A stretch of DNA of 64,000 nucleotides. Origin: Comamonas testosteroni. Lineage in GTDB: Bacteria > Pseudomonadota > Gammaproteobacteria > Burkholderiales > Burkholderiaceae_C. The notes below the pieces were generated by a model that made no database searches, was not told the DNA's origin, and saw only the letters and a list, made by a program, of their open reading frames with translations. The stretch lies in the NCBI RefSeq assembly GCF_003569915.1, contig NZ_KZ984439.1, forward strand, positions 1 to 64,000, read 5' to 3'. This document shows, piece by piece, positions 24,563-34,836 of the stretch; positions within the stretch are counted from its first letter, which is position 1, and the number at the start of each line of letters is the position of its first letter. Made by a program: the position numbers and the translations under genes.

Positions 24563-25528
24563 TCAGGCAGCGGGGTCAATCAGAGAGTTGTCCAGCTCGC
24601 CGTCCTGTTCCTCGGCTACGGCTACAAACAGCAGCGGGTTGGGGCTGGCGCGCTGGAATTCGGTCTCGCTCATCAGCAGGTCCAGCATCAGGCTGGCCAG
24701 GTCGTCGGCCAGCGGGTTGGCCAGTGGGTCTTTTTCCTGGTTGACGATCTTGCGGTAGCTGCCGCATTCGTCGCAGGTTTCGGCCAGCACGACTTCACCC
24801 GAGCCATCAACGCCTTGATAGTGGATGCCCTTGGTGGATTCGCAGTGCGAGCATTTGACGCGCACCATCTGCCATTCGCAGGCGCAGGTGCCGCAGTGCA
24901 GATAGCGGTGGCCGGCCATCTTGCCGCCGATGCGGATGACGCTGGCCACGGGCTCGCACGCGCAGATGGGGCAAATGCTGGCCGGGTCGGTCATGGGCAC
25001 ATCGCGCGCGGCAATGCCAGCGGCGCGCTTGCTGAACACGACCTGCAGCGCGGCCATGATGAAGGGAGCCATGCCCACATGGCGGGCCGCCACTTCTTTT
25101 TGCAGCAGCTTTTTGGCGATGTCATCGCGGGTTTCAGGGGCCAGCGCGCGCAGTTCCTTGAGTAGGGGCTGCAGCAGCGCAGGTAGGCCTTCGCTGCCTT
25201 GCAGCGTGTCCAGCATATTGTCCAGAACCAGCTGCCAGGCGGGGTCGATATGGTCCACGGCGGGCAGCAAAGGCATGGAATGCTCTTGCGCACGCGCAAT
25301 GATTTCTACGTCAGCGGCGCTGATGTCCACGCTGCTCACGGCTTTTTGCTGCGCATCCATGATTTTTGCGACGAACTGCAGATAGTCGGCAATGGGGTTG
25401 CTGTCTGCAAGCTGGCGCAGCCTTGCGGCGCGCTCGGCAAACAGGCTGCCGGTCTCGGGCAGGATGATGCGCGGGAAGCTGGTGTGATCCAGCGCTTCGA
25501 TTTCGCCCGGTTGAAGAATGCGTTGCAT
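24563..25528 (-). CDS. fdhE: Formate dehydrogenase accessory protein FdhE
   Basis: A cytoplasmic rubredoxin-like factor needed for maturation of respiratory formate dehydrogenases. The 321-residue protein starts at ATG 25528 (MQRILQPGEIEALDHTSFPR) after GGAAGA. The C-terminal half has the metal-binding CxxC pairs in order: CPICAC, HCGTCACEW, CSHCESTKG and CDECGSYRK. The N-terminal half has the family's FAERAARLRQLADSNP region. It sits between fdnI and selA, as expected for an Fdn/Fdo-type locus. Confidence 0.95.
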   Translation of the reverse strand: MQRILQPGEIEALDHTSFPRIILPETGSLFAERAARLRQLADSNPIADYLQFVAKIMDAQQKAVSSVDISAADVEIIARAQEHSMPLLPAVDHIDPAWQLVLDNMLDTLQGSEGLPALLQPLLKELRALAPETRDDIAKKLLQKEVAARHVGMAPFIMAALQVVFSKRAAGIAARDVPMTDPASICPICACEPVASVIRIGGKMAGHRYLHCGTCACEWQMVRVKCSHCESTKGIHYQGVDGSGEVVLAETCDECGSYRKIVNQEKDPLANPLADDLASLMLDLLMSETEFQRASPNPLLFVAVAEEQDGELDNSLIDPAA

Positions 25529-25546
25529 AGTGTCTTCCAAAAAAAT

Positions 25547-25577
25547 GGCCGCCGACCTCCGCAAGGGAGGCGGCGGC
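25547..25577. other. GC-rich hairpin between fdnI and fdhE
   Basis: An imperfect stem of GCCGCC-G-ACCTCC with GGGAGG-C-GGCGGC closed by a GCAA tetraloop, just before the fdhE start. There is no strong T-run on the minus strand after it. It may stabilise the upstream fdnGHI message or lower expression of fdhE-selAB. Confidence 0.5.
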
Positions 25578-25612
25578 ACCTCGTCAGGCGCAGAGCCTGA
25601 GCGCTTGCGCGA

Positions 25613-26242
25613 TTACTTGTCTTCGCCTGTTACCTTGCGGAACCACAGCGGATGGTGGAAACGTGCCCAGGCACGCGTCACGGTTCCGCGGGTCATCGCA
25701 CGGATTGTGCCCTTGGTCCAGATCGCTGCATAAATGTGGGCAATGATCAGGCCAATCAGGCCGAAGGCGCACAAGGCGTGCACCAGCGAGCCGATGCGAA
25801 CCACAGTCACAGGCAGGTTCCACCAGGCGCGCCACATGGCCACACCGGTGATGGTCAGGCCCAGCATGCACAGCACCAGCAGCCAGAACAGCAGCTTCTG
25901 GCCGCCGTTGTACTTTTCAACGGGAGGCATTTTTTCATGCTCGCCATTGACCAGTGCACCGACGTTCTTGAGCCATTCCACATCGCGGTCCTTGATGATG
26001 TTCAGCTGCCAGAAGCGGAAGAACATCACCAGGAAACCGACCGCCATGACGACGCCGATGTAGGGGTGCAGGATGCGGGTCCAGGGGCCGCCACCGAACA
26101 GGTTCGTCATGAAGAAGAACGAGGGGTGGAAGAACGCCAGGCCGGACAGAGCCAGCAGCACGAAGCTGATGGCCACTACCCAGTGGTTGACGCGCTCGGC
26201 CGCCGTGTAGCGCACGATGTCACTAGATTTGCTGCGGGTCAT
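25613..26242 (-). CDS. fdnI: Formate dehydrogenase cytochrome b556 (gamma) subunit
   Basis: The membrane subunit that passes electrons from the FdnH iron-sulphur chain through two hemes b to quinone. It has 209 residues and four transmembrane helices (first at [20 protein letters not shown]). Heme-ligand histidines are expected at H19 (AERVNHW), at [14 protein letters not shown], and in [20 protein letters not shown]. Its ATG overlaps the fdnH stop by 4 bp (26239-26242), so translation is coupled. The fdo and fdn isozymes cannot be separated by sequence alone; fdnI/fdoI are equivalent names here. Confidence 0.93.
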   Translation of the reverse strand: MTRSKSSDIVRYTAAERVNHWVVAISFVLLALSGLAFFHPSFFFMTNLFGGGPWTRILHPYIGVVMAVGFLVMFFRFWQLNIIKDRDVEWLKNVGALVNGEHEKMPPVEKYNGGQKLLFWLLVLCMLGLTITGVAMWRAWWNLPVTVVRIGSLVHALCAFGLIGLIIAHIYAAIWTKGTIRAMTRGTVTRAWARFHHPLWFRKVTGEDK

Positions 26243-27159
26243 GTGCGATCCTCCTTGCGCTCAGCTGCACGTTTTTCTTCCTCTTCCAACTCCTCGGGTA
26301 CTTCCAGAGGACCCTTGGTGATGTAGTGGAAGAAGCTGCCAACGGCGGCTGCACCCAGGGCTGCCAGAGCCAGAGGCTTGGCAACACCCTTCCACAGCGC
26401 GACCATGGGGCTGATGGACGGATCGTCCGGCAGGCCCTTGTACAGCGAAGGCTTGTCCGCGTGATGCAGCACGTACATCACGTGGGTGCCGCCCACGCCT
26501 TGAGGGTCGTACAGGCCAGCTTGCTCGTAGCCGCGCTCCTTCAGGTCCACGACGCGGTGAGCGGCGTGTTCCTTCATGGCTTCCTTGGTGCCGAACTGGA
26601 TGGCGCCCGTAGGGCAGGTCTTCACGCAGGCAGGCTCCTGGCCAACAGCGACGCGGTCAGAGCACAGTGTGCACTTGTAGGCCTTGTTGTCCTTCTTGGA
26701 GATGCGCGGGATGTTGAACGGGCAACCGGTCACGCAGTAACCGCAGCCCACACATTGATCCTGCTGGAAGTCCACGATGCCGTTGGCGTACTGGACGATG
26801 GCACCAGGGGAAGGGCAGGCTTTCAGGCAGCCCGGATCCTCACAGTGCATGCAGCCGTCCTTGCGGATCAGCCATTCCAGGTTGCCGGTGGCTTCGTTTT
26901 CGTACTCGGCAAAGCGCATCACGGTCCAGGACTCCGACGTCAGATCCGTCGGGTTGTCATAGACGCCTGCTGCGGCAGTACCGATTTCGTCACGCAGATC
27001 GTTCCATTCCATGCAGGCTGTCTGGCAAGCCTTGCAGCCAATGCACTTGGAAACGTCGATCAGCTTGGCCACTTCGCCCGAATGGGCACCACGCGCGCTG
27101 GGGGCGGGCGTGGTGGTGGCCGAGCGGCGCTTGATATCTAAAGACATGGTTGATGACAT
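26239..27159 (-). CDS. fdnH: Formate dehydrogenase iron-sulphur (beta) subunit
   Basis: An electron-transfer subunit with four [4Fe-4S] clusters. Of the 306 residues, the cysteine groups are seen in order: [45 protein letters not shown] and [21 protein letters not shown] single C-terminal transmembrane helix ([20 protein letters not shown], about 265-285) anchors it on the periplasmic side, as in FdnH. It is exported together with the Tat-dependent alpha subunit. It begins 10 bp after fdnG and overlaps fdnI by 4 bp. Confidence 0.96.
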   Translation of the reverse strand: MSSTMSLDIKRRSATTTPAPSARGAHSGEVAKLIDVSKCIGCKACQTACMEWNDLRDEIGTAAAGVYDNPTDLTSESWTVMRFAEYENEATGNLEWLIRKDGCMHCEDPGCLKACPSPGAIVQYANGIVDFQQDQCVGCGYCVTGCPFNIPRISKKDNKAYKCTLCSDRVAVGQEPACVKTCPTGAIQFGTKEAMKEHAAHRVVDLKERGYEQAGLYDPQGVGGTHVMYVLHHADKPSLYKGLPDDPSISPMVALWKGVAKPLALAALGAAAVGSFFHYITKGPLEVPEELEEEEKRAAERKEDRT

Positions 27160-27169
27160 CAGCTGCTCC

Positions 27170-30100
27170 TTAGATCTTTTCCACCTTCACGAGGAAGGTC
27201 TTGGATTCAGGGGTCAAGCTGTTACCGTCACCCACCGAGGCCGTCAGATTGTTGGCCAGATAGCCCTTGCGCCCTGTGGACGAGAAGCCCCAGTGAATCG
27301 GCACACCCACGTGATGGATGGTCTTGCCATCGATCTTCATGGGCTTGATGCGCTTGGTCACAATGGCCGCTGCCTTCACAAAGCCGCGCTTGGACGACAC
27401 CTTGACCTGCTGGCCAGTCTCGATGCCCAGCTCCTTGGCCAGCGCTTCACCGATTTCCACAAACTGATCGGGCTGAACGATGTTGTTCAGCTGGACATGC
27501 TTGGTCCAGTAGTGGAAGTGCTCGGTCAGGCGGTAGGTCGTGCCCACATGTGGGTAGTCCTTGGGGTCGCCCTGCGTGTCCTTGGCGGTGGACAGAATAC
27601 GCATGATGGGGTTGATGACCGCCAGCTTGTTTTGTGGATACATGGGGTTGTATCCCAGCGGGTTGTCAAACGCCTCATAGTGCGTGGGGAACGGACCTTC
27701 GGCCATGCCCTTGCGAGCGAACAGACGGGCCACACCTTCGGGGTTCATGATGAAGGGGTTGGTGGTCTCGGGAGGCATGGTCGGGCCCATGTCGGGCACA
27801 TCGATGCCGCCCCAGCTGCTGCCATTCCACTTGATCAGTGCACGCTTGGGGTTGAAAGGCTTGCCTTCGCGGTCGCAGGAGGCGCGGTTGTACAGCACAC
27901 GGCGGTTCGCTGGCCAGGCCCAGGCCCAGTTCAGCGTGTTGCCCAGACCGCTGGGGTCCGAGTTGTCGCGGCGGGCCATCTGGTTGCCGGACGATGTCCA
28001 GCTGCCAGCCCAGATCCAGCAGCCACCCAGGGTGCTGCCGTCATCGCGCATTTCGCCGAAGCCGCCCAGCTGTTCACCAGCCTTGCGGATGAGCTTGGTC
28101 GGATCCTTGGGATCGAACAAGTCCACCAGCGCGCGGCCGTTGTACTCCTTGGCGATTTCGTCGGAGCCAGGGTGCTTGGCTTGCAGATAAGGCCAGTACA
28201 GCTTGGTGATGGGTTCGGAGAACTTACCACCGTCTTTTTCGTACGCGGCCTTCAGGCGCAGATGCAGCTCCGACATGATGTTGATGTCGGTCTTGGCTTC
28301 TCCTGGGGGCTCGGCAGCTTTCCAGTGCCACTGCAGCACGCGCGAGGAGCTGACCACTGCGCCATCTTCTTCAGCGAAGCAGGTGGTGGGCAGACGGAAC
28401 ACCTCGGTCTGGATGGAAGCGGGGTCCACATCGTTGAACTCACCGTAGTTCTTCCAGAATTCGGAAGTTTCGGTGACCAGCGGGTCCATGATGACCAGGA
28501 ACTTGAGCTTCTTGAGACCTTCGCGCACGCTGTTGCTGTTGGCCAGAGCCGCCAGCGGGTTGAAGCCCTGGGCGATATAGCCGTTGAGCTTGCCCTGGGT
28601 CATCATGTCGAAGACCTGCAGCATGTCGTACTGCTTGTCCAGCTTGGGCAGGTAGTCGAACGCCCAGTTGTTTTCAGCAGTTGCAGCGGGGCCCCACCAT
28701 GCTTTCATCAGGCTCACATGGAACTTGGGCGTGTTCTGCCAATAGTTCATCTGACCCGGACGCAGCGTCTTGGGTGTTCGTGTGTTGATGTAGGCCTGGT
28801 AATCCTGTTCGGCTTCGTTAGGCAGCGTCAGGTATCCCGGAAGCGAAGCAGACAGAATGCCCAGGTCCGTCAGGCCCTGGATGTTGGAGTGGCCGCGCAA
28901 GGCGTTCATGCCGCCGCCAGCAATACCGATATTGCCCAGCAGCAACTGGATCATGGCACCGGTACGCAGAATCTGCGCGCCCGTGGTGTGCTGAGTCCAG
29001 CCTAGTGCGTACAGGATGGTAGCCACGCGACCAGCTTGCGCCGTCGAAGCCAGCTTTTCCGCCACGTGCAGGAATTTTTCCTTTGGCGTGCCGCAGATGG
29101 ATTCCACCTTTTCGGGGGTGTAGCCAGCGTAGTGCTTCTTGAGCCACTGATAGACGCAGCGAGGGTGTTCCAGCGTGGGATCAACCTTCACAAAGCCGTC
29201 TTCACCCATCTCGTAGTCCCACGAAGCCTTGTCGTAGGTACGCTTTTCAGGGTCGTAGCCAGAGAAGATGCCTTCGTCGAACGCAAAGTCCTCGCGCACG
29301 ATGAATGAGAAGTCCGTGTAGTTCTTCACATACTCGTGGTGAATCTTGTCGTTCGTCAGCAGATAGTTAATCACACCGCCCAGGAAGACGATGTCCGAGC
29401 CGGAGCGGATCGGTGCATAGAAGTCAGCCACAGATGCCGAGCGGTTAAAGCGTGGATCGACCACCATGAAGTGAGCCTTGTTGTGCTCCTTCGCTTCGGT
29501 CACCCACTTGAAGCCGCAAGGGTGTGCTTCGGCGGCATTACCGCCCATGATCAAAATAACGTCCGCGTTCTTGATGTCGACCCAATGGTTCGTCATCGCT
29601 CCACGGCCAAACGTCGGGGCAAGACCTGCCACCGTCGGGCCGTGTCAGACACGTGCTTGGTTATCGAGTGCAAGAAGGCCCCAGGAGCGGGCCACTTTGT
29701 GTGTGATGTAACCGGCTTCGTTGCTGGAGGCCGAAGCGGCCAGCATGCCCGTTGTGAGCCAGCGGTTGACGGTCTGCCCCTTGTCGTTCTTTTCAACGAA
29801 GTTGGCGTCCCGGTCATCCTTGAGCAGCTTGGTGATGCGGTTCAGCGCCTCGTCCCAGGACATGCGCTTCCACTCGTTGGAGCCAGGAGCGCGGTACTCG
29901 GGGTACTTGAGGCGGTGAGGGCTGTGAACAAAGTCCAGCAGTGAAGCGCCCTTGGGGCACAGCGTGCCACGGTTGACCGGATGGTCTGGGTCACCCTCGA
30001 CGTGCATGACCGACAGCTTGGCATTCTTGCCGCCATCGCCCAGCGAGTACATCAGGATGCCGCAGCCTACGGAGCAGTAGGTGCAGGTTTGGCGGGTCAC

Positions 30101-30235
30101 GGTGGTGGCAGACAGCTTGTACTGTCGCACCTCGGCCAGAGCGGCTGTGGGTGAGAAACCCATCAGCGCCAGGCTGGAACCCGCCAGAGTCGAACCAGTC
30201 ACTTTCATGAACTGGCGTCTGGAGAATTGGACCAT
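27170..30235 (-). CDS. fdnG: Formate dehydrogenase alpha subunit, selenoprotein (in-frame UGA = Sec)
   Basis: The molybdopterin catalytic subunit that oxidises formate in the periplasm. The CDS is 1,021 residues with an in-frame TGA at 29645-29647 read as selenocysteine 197: [18 protein letters not shown] matches FdnG-type active sites residue for residue. The Tat signal SRRQFMK lies at the start ([15 protein letters not shown]). ATG 30235 is chosen because AAAGG lies just upstream and the Tat motif then sits near residue 5; the longer frame to 30277 is not needed. The first cluster cysteines are [10 protein letters not shown] and [15 protein letters not shown] and [15 protein letters not shown] mark the bis-MGD domains. 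A proper SECIS hairpin follows the UGA. An automatic caller would split it into two genes at the UGA. Confidence 0.96.
29616..29647 (-). promoter_or_regulatory. SECIS element with UGA selenocysteine codon in fdnG
   Basis: On the minus strand the UGA (29645-29647) is followed after 11 nt by GGTGGCAGGTCTTGCCCC (29616-29633). This folds as GG-U-GGCA / UGCC-CC with the loop GGUCU and a bulged U, the same loop and bulge as in the well-studied E. coli fdhF SECIS. It is the SelB binding signal that recodes UGA as selenocysteine. Confidence 0.92.
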
Positions 30236-30486
30236 TGTGGGGTACCTTTTCGAATGAACGCTTTTATGTGAAAGCAAATTTTACGATTGGGTTCCCAATT
30301 GGCTCTTCTAATAATCCCTTAATTGTTGAGCGCCGGTGTGCGCTTTTGTCTCTGCATGCTTTCGTTTTTGTGCGTTTTGAATTTTCAATGGTTGAAATTA
30401 GCAAAAACTATAGCGAAAAGCATGCAGGAATAAAGCGTTTCAGGTGAAATTGCAGCAGTAAAGAAGCGCTCGAAAGCGCGCTGAAT

Positions 30487-31674
30487 TCATTTTTCTGGCT
30501 CAGCTGCTTCTGTCTGCTCCGGAGGGGGTAGTTCTTGATCTGAAGCACGGGCTGGCTCCAGCCGCGGCGCGGTGGCGTCTTGCGAGGAGTGTTCGGTCAT
30601 TGCGCGGCTGCTCCACAAGGCTTCTTCTCGCTGCTGAATTTCGGTAAACATATCCCAGGCAGCCATGAACAGGGCTGCAATGGCTGGACCCAGAACAAAG
30701 CCGGTGAGGCCGAACACCGCCATGCCACCCAGTGTGGAGATCAGCACGATGTAGTCAGGCATCTTGGTGTCCTTGCCTACCAAAATAGGGCGCAGCACGT
30801 TATCCACGAGACCAATCACCAAAATGCCGTAGGCTGCGAGGATCAGACCTTTGGTGATGGCTTCTGTGGCCAGGAAATAAATGGCGACCGGACCCCAGAC
30901 CAGGCCAGCGCCCACGGCAGGCAACAGGGACAGAAAAGCCATGACAACGGCCCAGAGCACGGCGCCCTGAATCCCCAGAATCCAGAAGATGAGCCCACCC
31001 AGCGCGCCCTGTGCGGCAGCGACTGCCAGATTGCCTTTGACAGTGGCGCGGATGACTGTGATGAACTTGGCGGAGAGCTCGCTTTTGTGCTCAGGGGCCA
31101 GCGGAGTGGCTTTGCGAATCTGCTCCATCAGCGCGCGGCCGTCGCGCAGCAGGAAAAACAGCAGATACATCATGATGCCAAAGCCCACTAGGAAGAACAG
31201 CGTGTTCTGCCCAAAGCCCACAGCTTTGCTGGCGGCCAGCTTGCTGGTCTGCAGCGCCAGATTGGACAGGCGCTCCTGCAGCTCGGCCATGGTTCCCAGG
31301 TGCAGCTTTTCCAGCCAGGGTGTGACCCATGCGGGCGCTGCGTCGAAGACCTGTTGCAGATAGGCGCCTGCGGAGACGTTGCCACTGTTGATGCGTTCGT
31401 AGATGGCCGCAGTTTCCTTGACCAGGGAAATGCTGATCAGCACCAGAGGAAGAATGACGATGAAAAGGCTGAGCAGCAAAGTGAGAAATGCCGCCAGGGA
31501 AGGGCGCCGGGGCATGCGCAGCAGAATGTGTCGGTGCAATGGCGCAAATACGATGGCCAGAGTGACGCCCCAGAAAATAGGAAGGGCATATTCCCAGACA
31601 ACCCAGACGAATGCTAGGGTGACTGCTATTAAAAGAAGAATAAAACTACGTTTGTGCAACGGCAGGAGTGGCAT
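30487..31674 (-). CDS. AI-2E family transporter (PerM/YdiK-like)
   Basis: A 395-residue polytopic membrane protein of the AI-2E/UPF0118 family, which includes putative exporters and Na+/H+ antiporters. It starts at ATG 31674 with AGGAA 5 nt upstream (MPLLPLHKRSFILLLIAV). It has about eight helices: a first pair (FILLLIAVTLAFVWVVWEYAL; LAAFLTLLLSLFIVILPLVL), a long amphipathic middle, and the family signature in the C-terminal half (GALGGLIFWILGIQGAVLWA, LLPAVGAGLVWGPVAIYFLA, GLVDNVLRPILVGKDTKMPD). The tail is acidic and proline-rich. Transport substrate is unknown; the family name does not establish AI-2 export here. It is monocistronic and divergent from odhA. Confidence 0.85.
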   Translation of the reverse strand: MPLLPLHKRSFILLLIAVTLAFVWVVWEYALPIFWGVTLAIVFAPLHRHILLRMPRRPSLAAFLTLLLSLFIVILPLVLISISLVKETAAIYERINSGNVSAGAYLQQVFDAAPAWVTPWLEKLHLGTMAELQERLSNLALQTSKLAASKAVGFGQNTLFFLVGFGIMMYLLFFLLRDGRALMEQIRKATPLAPEHKSELSAKFITVIRATVKGNLAVAAAQGALGGLIFWILGIQGAVLWAVVMAFLSLLPAVGAGLVWGPVAIYFLATEAITKGLILAAYGILVIGLVDNVLRPILVGKDTKMPDYIVLISTLGGMAVFGLTGFVLGPAIAALFMAAWDMFTEIQQREEALWSSRAMTEHSSQDATAPRLEPARASDQELPPPEQTEAAEPEK

Positions 31675-31895
31675 GTTTTTCCTAATTCTTGTGGCGCGCA
31701 CACTTTAAGCGAGGCTTTGTGTTGTAAACATGTGGTCTTTCATAAGAGTAGGGCTTTGATCAGTGGCACAATGCTCGACGCAACTCAAGGCCCTTCCCTA
31801 GCCACAGTCGCATCCGCCAATCGGTACAGCCGTGTCGCGGAAGGTTCTACAAACCAGCTAATGCTTTCTGAAGGAAAGCGGAGGTCAGCGCAGAA

Positions 31896-34772
31896 ATGAG
31901 CGATCAGACGATCTACAAAGCCTACCAAGGCAACACTTATCTCTTCGGCGGCAACGCGCCTTATGTCGAAGAAATGTACGAAGGCTACTTGGCCAACCCA
32001 GGCAGCGTGCCAGATTCTTGGCGCGAATACTTCGACGCTCTGCAGCATGTGCCTGCAGTGGACGGTACAGATGCCAAGGACGTTCCCCACCTGCCCGTGA
32101 TCAATGCCTTTGCCGAACGTGCAAAGCAGGGCGGCACCAAGGTGGTCGTGGCTTCTGGCGCCGACTCCGAACTGGGCCGCAAGCGCACCGCTGTGCAGCA
32201 ACTGATTGCCGCTTACCGCAATGTCGGTCAGCGCTGGGCTGATCTGGATCCTCTGAAGCGCACCGAGCGCCCCGAAATTCCCGAGCTGGAGCCTTCGTTC
32301 TACGGCTTCACCGACGCCGACCAGGAAGTGGTGTTCAACACCAGCAACACCTTCTTCGGCAAGGACTCCATGACTCTGCGCGAGCTGCTCAATGCGCTGC
32401 GCGAAACCTACTGCGGCACCATTGGCGCCGAGTACATGCACACCACCGACCAGAGCCAAAAGCGCTGGTGGCAACAACGCTTGGAGTCGATTCGCTCCAA
32501 GCCCGTCTTCAATGCTGATCAGAAGAAGCGCATTCTGGATCGCCTGACGGCTGCAGAAGGTCTGGAACGCTATCTGCACACCAAGTACGTGGGCCAGAAG
32601 CGCTTCTCGCTGGAAGGCGGTGAGTCTTTCATCGCCGCGATGGACGAGCTGATCAATACAGCCTCCGTCAAGGGCGTGCAGGAAGTCGTGATCGGTATGG
32701 CCCACCGTGGCCGTCTGAACGTGCTGGTCAACACCCTGGGCAAGATGCCCAAGGACCTGTTTGCCGAGTTCGACCACACCGCTCCTGAAGACCTGCCTGC
32801 TGGTGACGTGAAGTACCACCAGGGTTTCAGCTCCGATGTGTCGGCCCAGGGCGGCCCCATGCACTTGTCGCTGGCGTTCAACCCTTCCCACCTGGAAATC
32901 GTCAACCCCGTGGTTGAAGGCTCGGTGCGCTCGCGCATGGATCGCCGCGATGACCCCCAAGGCAAGCAAGTGCTGCCCGTGCTGGTGCACGGTGACGCGG
33001 CCTTTGCTGGTCAGGGTGTGAACCAGGAAACTCTGGCGCTGTCCGAAACCCGTGGCTACACCACCGGCGGTACGGTCCACATCATCATCAACAACCAGAT
33101 CGGTTTCACGACCTCTGACCCGCGCGACCTGCGCTCGACCACTTATTGCACGGATATCGTGAAGATGGTTGAAGCCCCCGTGCTGCACGTCAACGGTGAT
33201 GATCCTGAAGCGGTGTGCCTGGCCATGCAACTGGCTCTGGACTACCGCATGGAGTTCTCCAAGGATGTGGTTGTGGACATCGTCTGCTTCCGCAAGCTGG
33301 GCCACAACGAGCAAGACACTCCTGCTCTGACACAGCCTCTGATGTACAAGAAGATTGCTGCTCACCCCGGCACTCGCAAGCTGTACGCAGACAAGCTGGC
33401 TACGCAAGGTCTGGGCGAGACACTGGGCGACGACATGGTCAAGGCCTACCGCGCTGCCATGGACGAAGGCCGTCACACTCAGGAAGTGGTGCTGACCAAC
33501 TTCAAGAGCAAGTACGCCGTGGACTGGAGCCCCTTCGTGGGCAAGACTTGGACTGACGCTGGCGATACCTCCATCCCTCTGACCGAGTGGAAGCGTCTGG
33601 CCGAGAAGATCACCACGCTGCCTGCGACGGTCAATCCTCACGCTCTGGTCAAGAAGGTCTATGACGACCGCGCTGCCATGGGCCGTGGTGAAGTGAACGT
33701 GGACTGGGGCATGGGTGAAACCATGGCTTTCGGCTCGCTGGTCGCTTCGGGCTACCCCGTGCGTCTGTCCGGTGAAGATTCGGGCCGCGGCACCTTCACA
33801 CACCGTCACGCCGTGATTCACGACCAAAAGCGTGAAAAGTGGGACGAGGGCACCTACATTCCTCTGCAGAATGTGGCCGACAACCAGGCTGACTTCACCG
33901 TCATCGACTCCATCCTGTCCGAAGAGGCGGTGCTGGGCTTCGAATACGGCTACGCATCCAACGATCCCAACACCCTGGTGATCTGGGAAGCCCAGTTCGG
34001 CGACTTCGCCAACGGCGCTCAAGTCGTGATCGACCAGTTCATCGCTTCCGGTGAAGTGAAGTGGGGCCGTATCAATGGCCTGACACTGATGCTGCCTCAC
34101 GGCTACGAAGGCCAGGGCCCAGAGCACAGCTCGGCCCGTCTGGAGCGCTTCATGCAGCTGGCCGCCGACGCCAACATGCAGATCGTGCAACCCACGACCG
34201 CCAGCCAGATCTTCCACGTGCTGCGCCGTCAGATGGTGCGCAACCTGCGCAAGCCTCTGGTCATCTTCACGCCCAAGTCGCTGCTGCGCAACAAGGACGC
34301 GACATCGCCTCTGTCCGAGTTCACCAGCGGTCACTTCCAGACCGTGATTCCCGAGCAGGACGACGCAGTGGTCAAGAACGCCGCCAAGGTCAAGCGCATC
34401 ATCGCTTGCTCGGGCAAGGTGTACTACGATCTGGTCAAGAAGCGTGCCGAGAAGGAAAGCAAGGACGTCGCCATCATCCGCGTCGAACAGCTGTATCCCT
34501 TCCCTCACAAGGCCTTCGCTGCCGAAGTGAAGAAGTACGCCAACGCTGCTGACATCGTGTGGTGCCAGGACGAGCCTCAGAACCAGGGTGCCTGGTTCTT
34601 CATCCAGCACAACATTCACGAGAACATGCGTGAAGGCCAGAAGCTGGGCTACTCCGGTCGCGCTGCGTCCGCGTCGCCTGCCGTCGGCTACTCGCATCTG
34701 CACCAAGAGCAACAAAAGGCACTGGTGGAAGGCGCATTCGCCAAACTCAAGGGTTTTGTCCTGACCAAGTAA
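31896..34772 (+). CDS. odhA: 2-oxoglutarate dehydrogenase E1 component
   Basis: The thiamine-diphosphate decarboxylase of the TCA-cycle 2-oxoglutarate dehydrogenase complex. The 958-residue protein opens with the E2-binding region (YLFGGNAPYVEEMYEGYLAN). The ThDP/Mg2+ site shows VIGMAHRGRLNVLVNTLGK, then INNQIGFTTS. The transketolase-like half has SGEDSGRGTFTHRHAVIHDQ and EAQFGDFANGAQVVIDQFI. Length fits SucA/OdhA. It is the first gene of odhA-odhB-lpd on the plus strand; 64 bp separate it from odhB. Also called sucA. Confidence 0.98.
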   Translation: MSDQTIYKAYQGNTYLFGGNAPYVEEMYEGYLANPGSVPDSWREYFDALQHVPAVDGTDAKDVPHLPVINAFAERAKQGGTKVVVASGADSELGRKRTAVQQLIAAYRNVGQRWADLDPLKRTERPEIPELEPSFYGFTDADQEVVFNTSNTFFGKDSMTLRELLNALRETYCGTIGAEYMHTTDQSQKRWWQQRLESIRSKPVFNADQKKRILDRLTAAEGLERYLHTKYVGQKRFSLEGGESFIAAMDELINTASVKGVQEVVIGMAHRGRLNVLVNTLGKMPKDLFAEFDHTAPEDLPAGDVKYHQGFSSDVSAQGGPMHLSLAFNPSHLEIVNPVVEGSVRSRMDRRDDPQGKQVLPVLVHGDAAFAGQGVNQETLALSETRGYTTGGTVHIIINNQIGFTTSDPRDLRSTTYCTDIVKMVEAPVLHVNGDDPEAVCLAMQLALDYRMEFSKDVVVDIVCFRKLGHNEQDTPALTQPLMYKKIAAHPGTRKLYADKLATQGLGETLGDDMVKAYRAAMDEGRHTQEVVLTNFKSKYAVDWSPFVGKTWTDAGDTSIPLTEWKRLAEKITTLPATVNPHALVKKVYDDRAAMGRGEVNVDWGMGETMAFGSLVASGYPVRLSGEDSGRGTFTHRHAVIHDQKREKWDEGTYIPLQNVADNQADFTVIDSILSEEAVLGFEYGYASNDPNTLVIWEAQFGDFANGAQVVIDQFIASGEVKWGRINGLTLMLPHGYEGQGPEHSSARLERFMQLAADANMQIVQPTTASQIFHVLRRQMVRNLRKPLVIFTPKSLLRNKDATSPLSEFTSGHFQTVIPEQDDAVVKNAAKVKRIIACSGKVYYDLVKKRAEKESKDVAIIRVEQLYPFPHKAFAAEVKKYANAADIVWCQDEPQNQGAWFFIQHNIHENMREGQKLGYSGRAASASPAVGYSHLHQEQQKALVEGAFAKLKGFVLTK

Positions 34773-34836
34773 GGCAGTAACCCCTTTATCTACGTTCGCA
34801 CGCGTATCAGACAAAACACTTTAGGAAGAATTCAAA

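Noticed and set aside
27011..29005. A 664-codon plus-strand frame over fdnG
   Set aside because: Antisense shadow of a conserved molybdoenzyme; no family features, no ribosome-binding site.
31785..34814. A 1009-codon open frame antisense to odhA
   Set aside because: It mirrors odhA almost exactly, has no recognisable family blocks, and is the usual by-product of GC-rich codon use. The opposite strand has clear E1 motifs.
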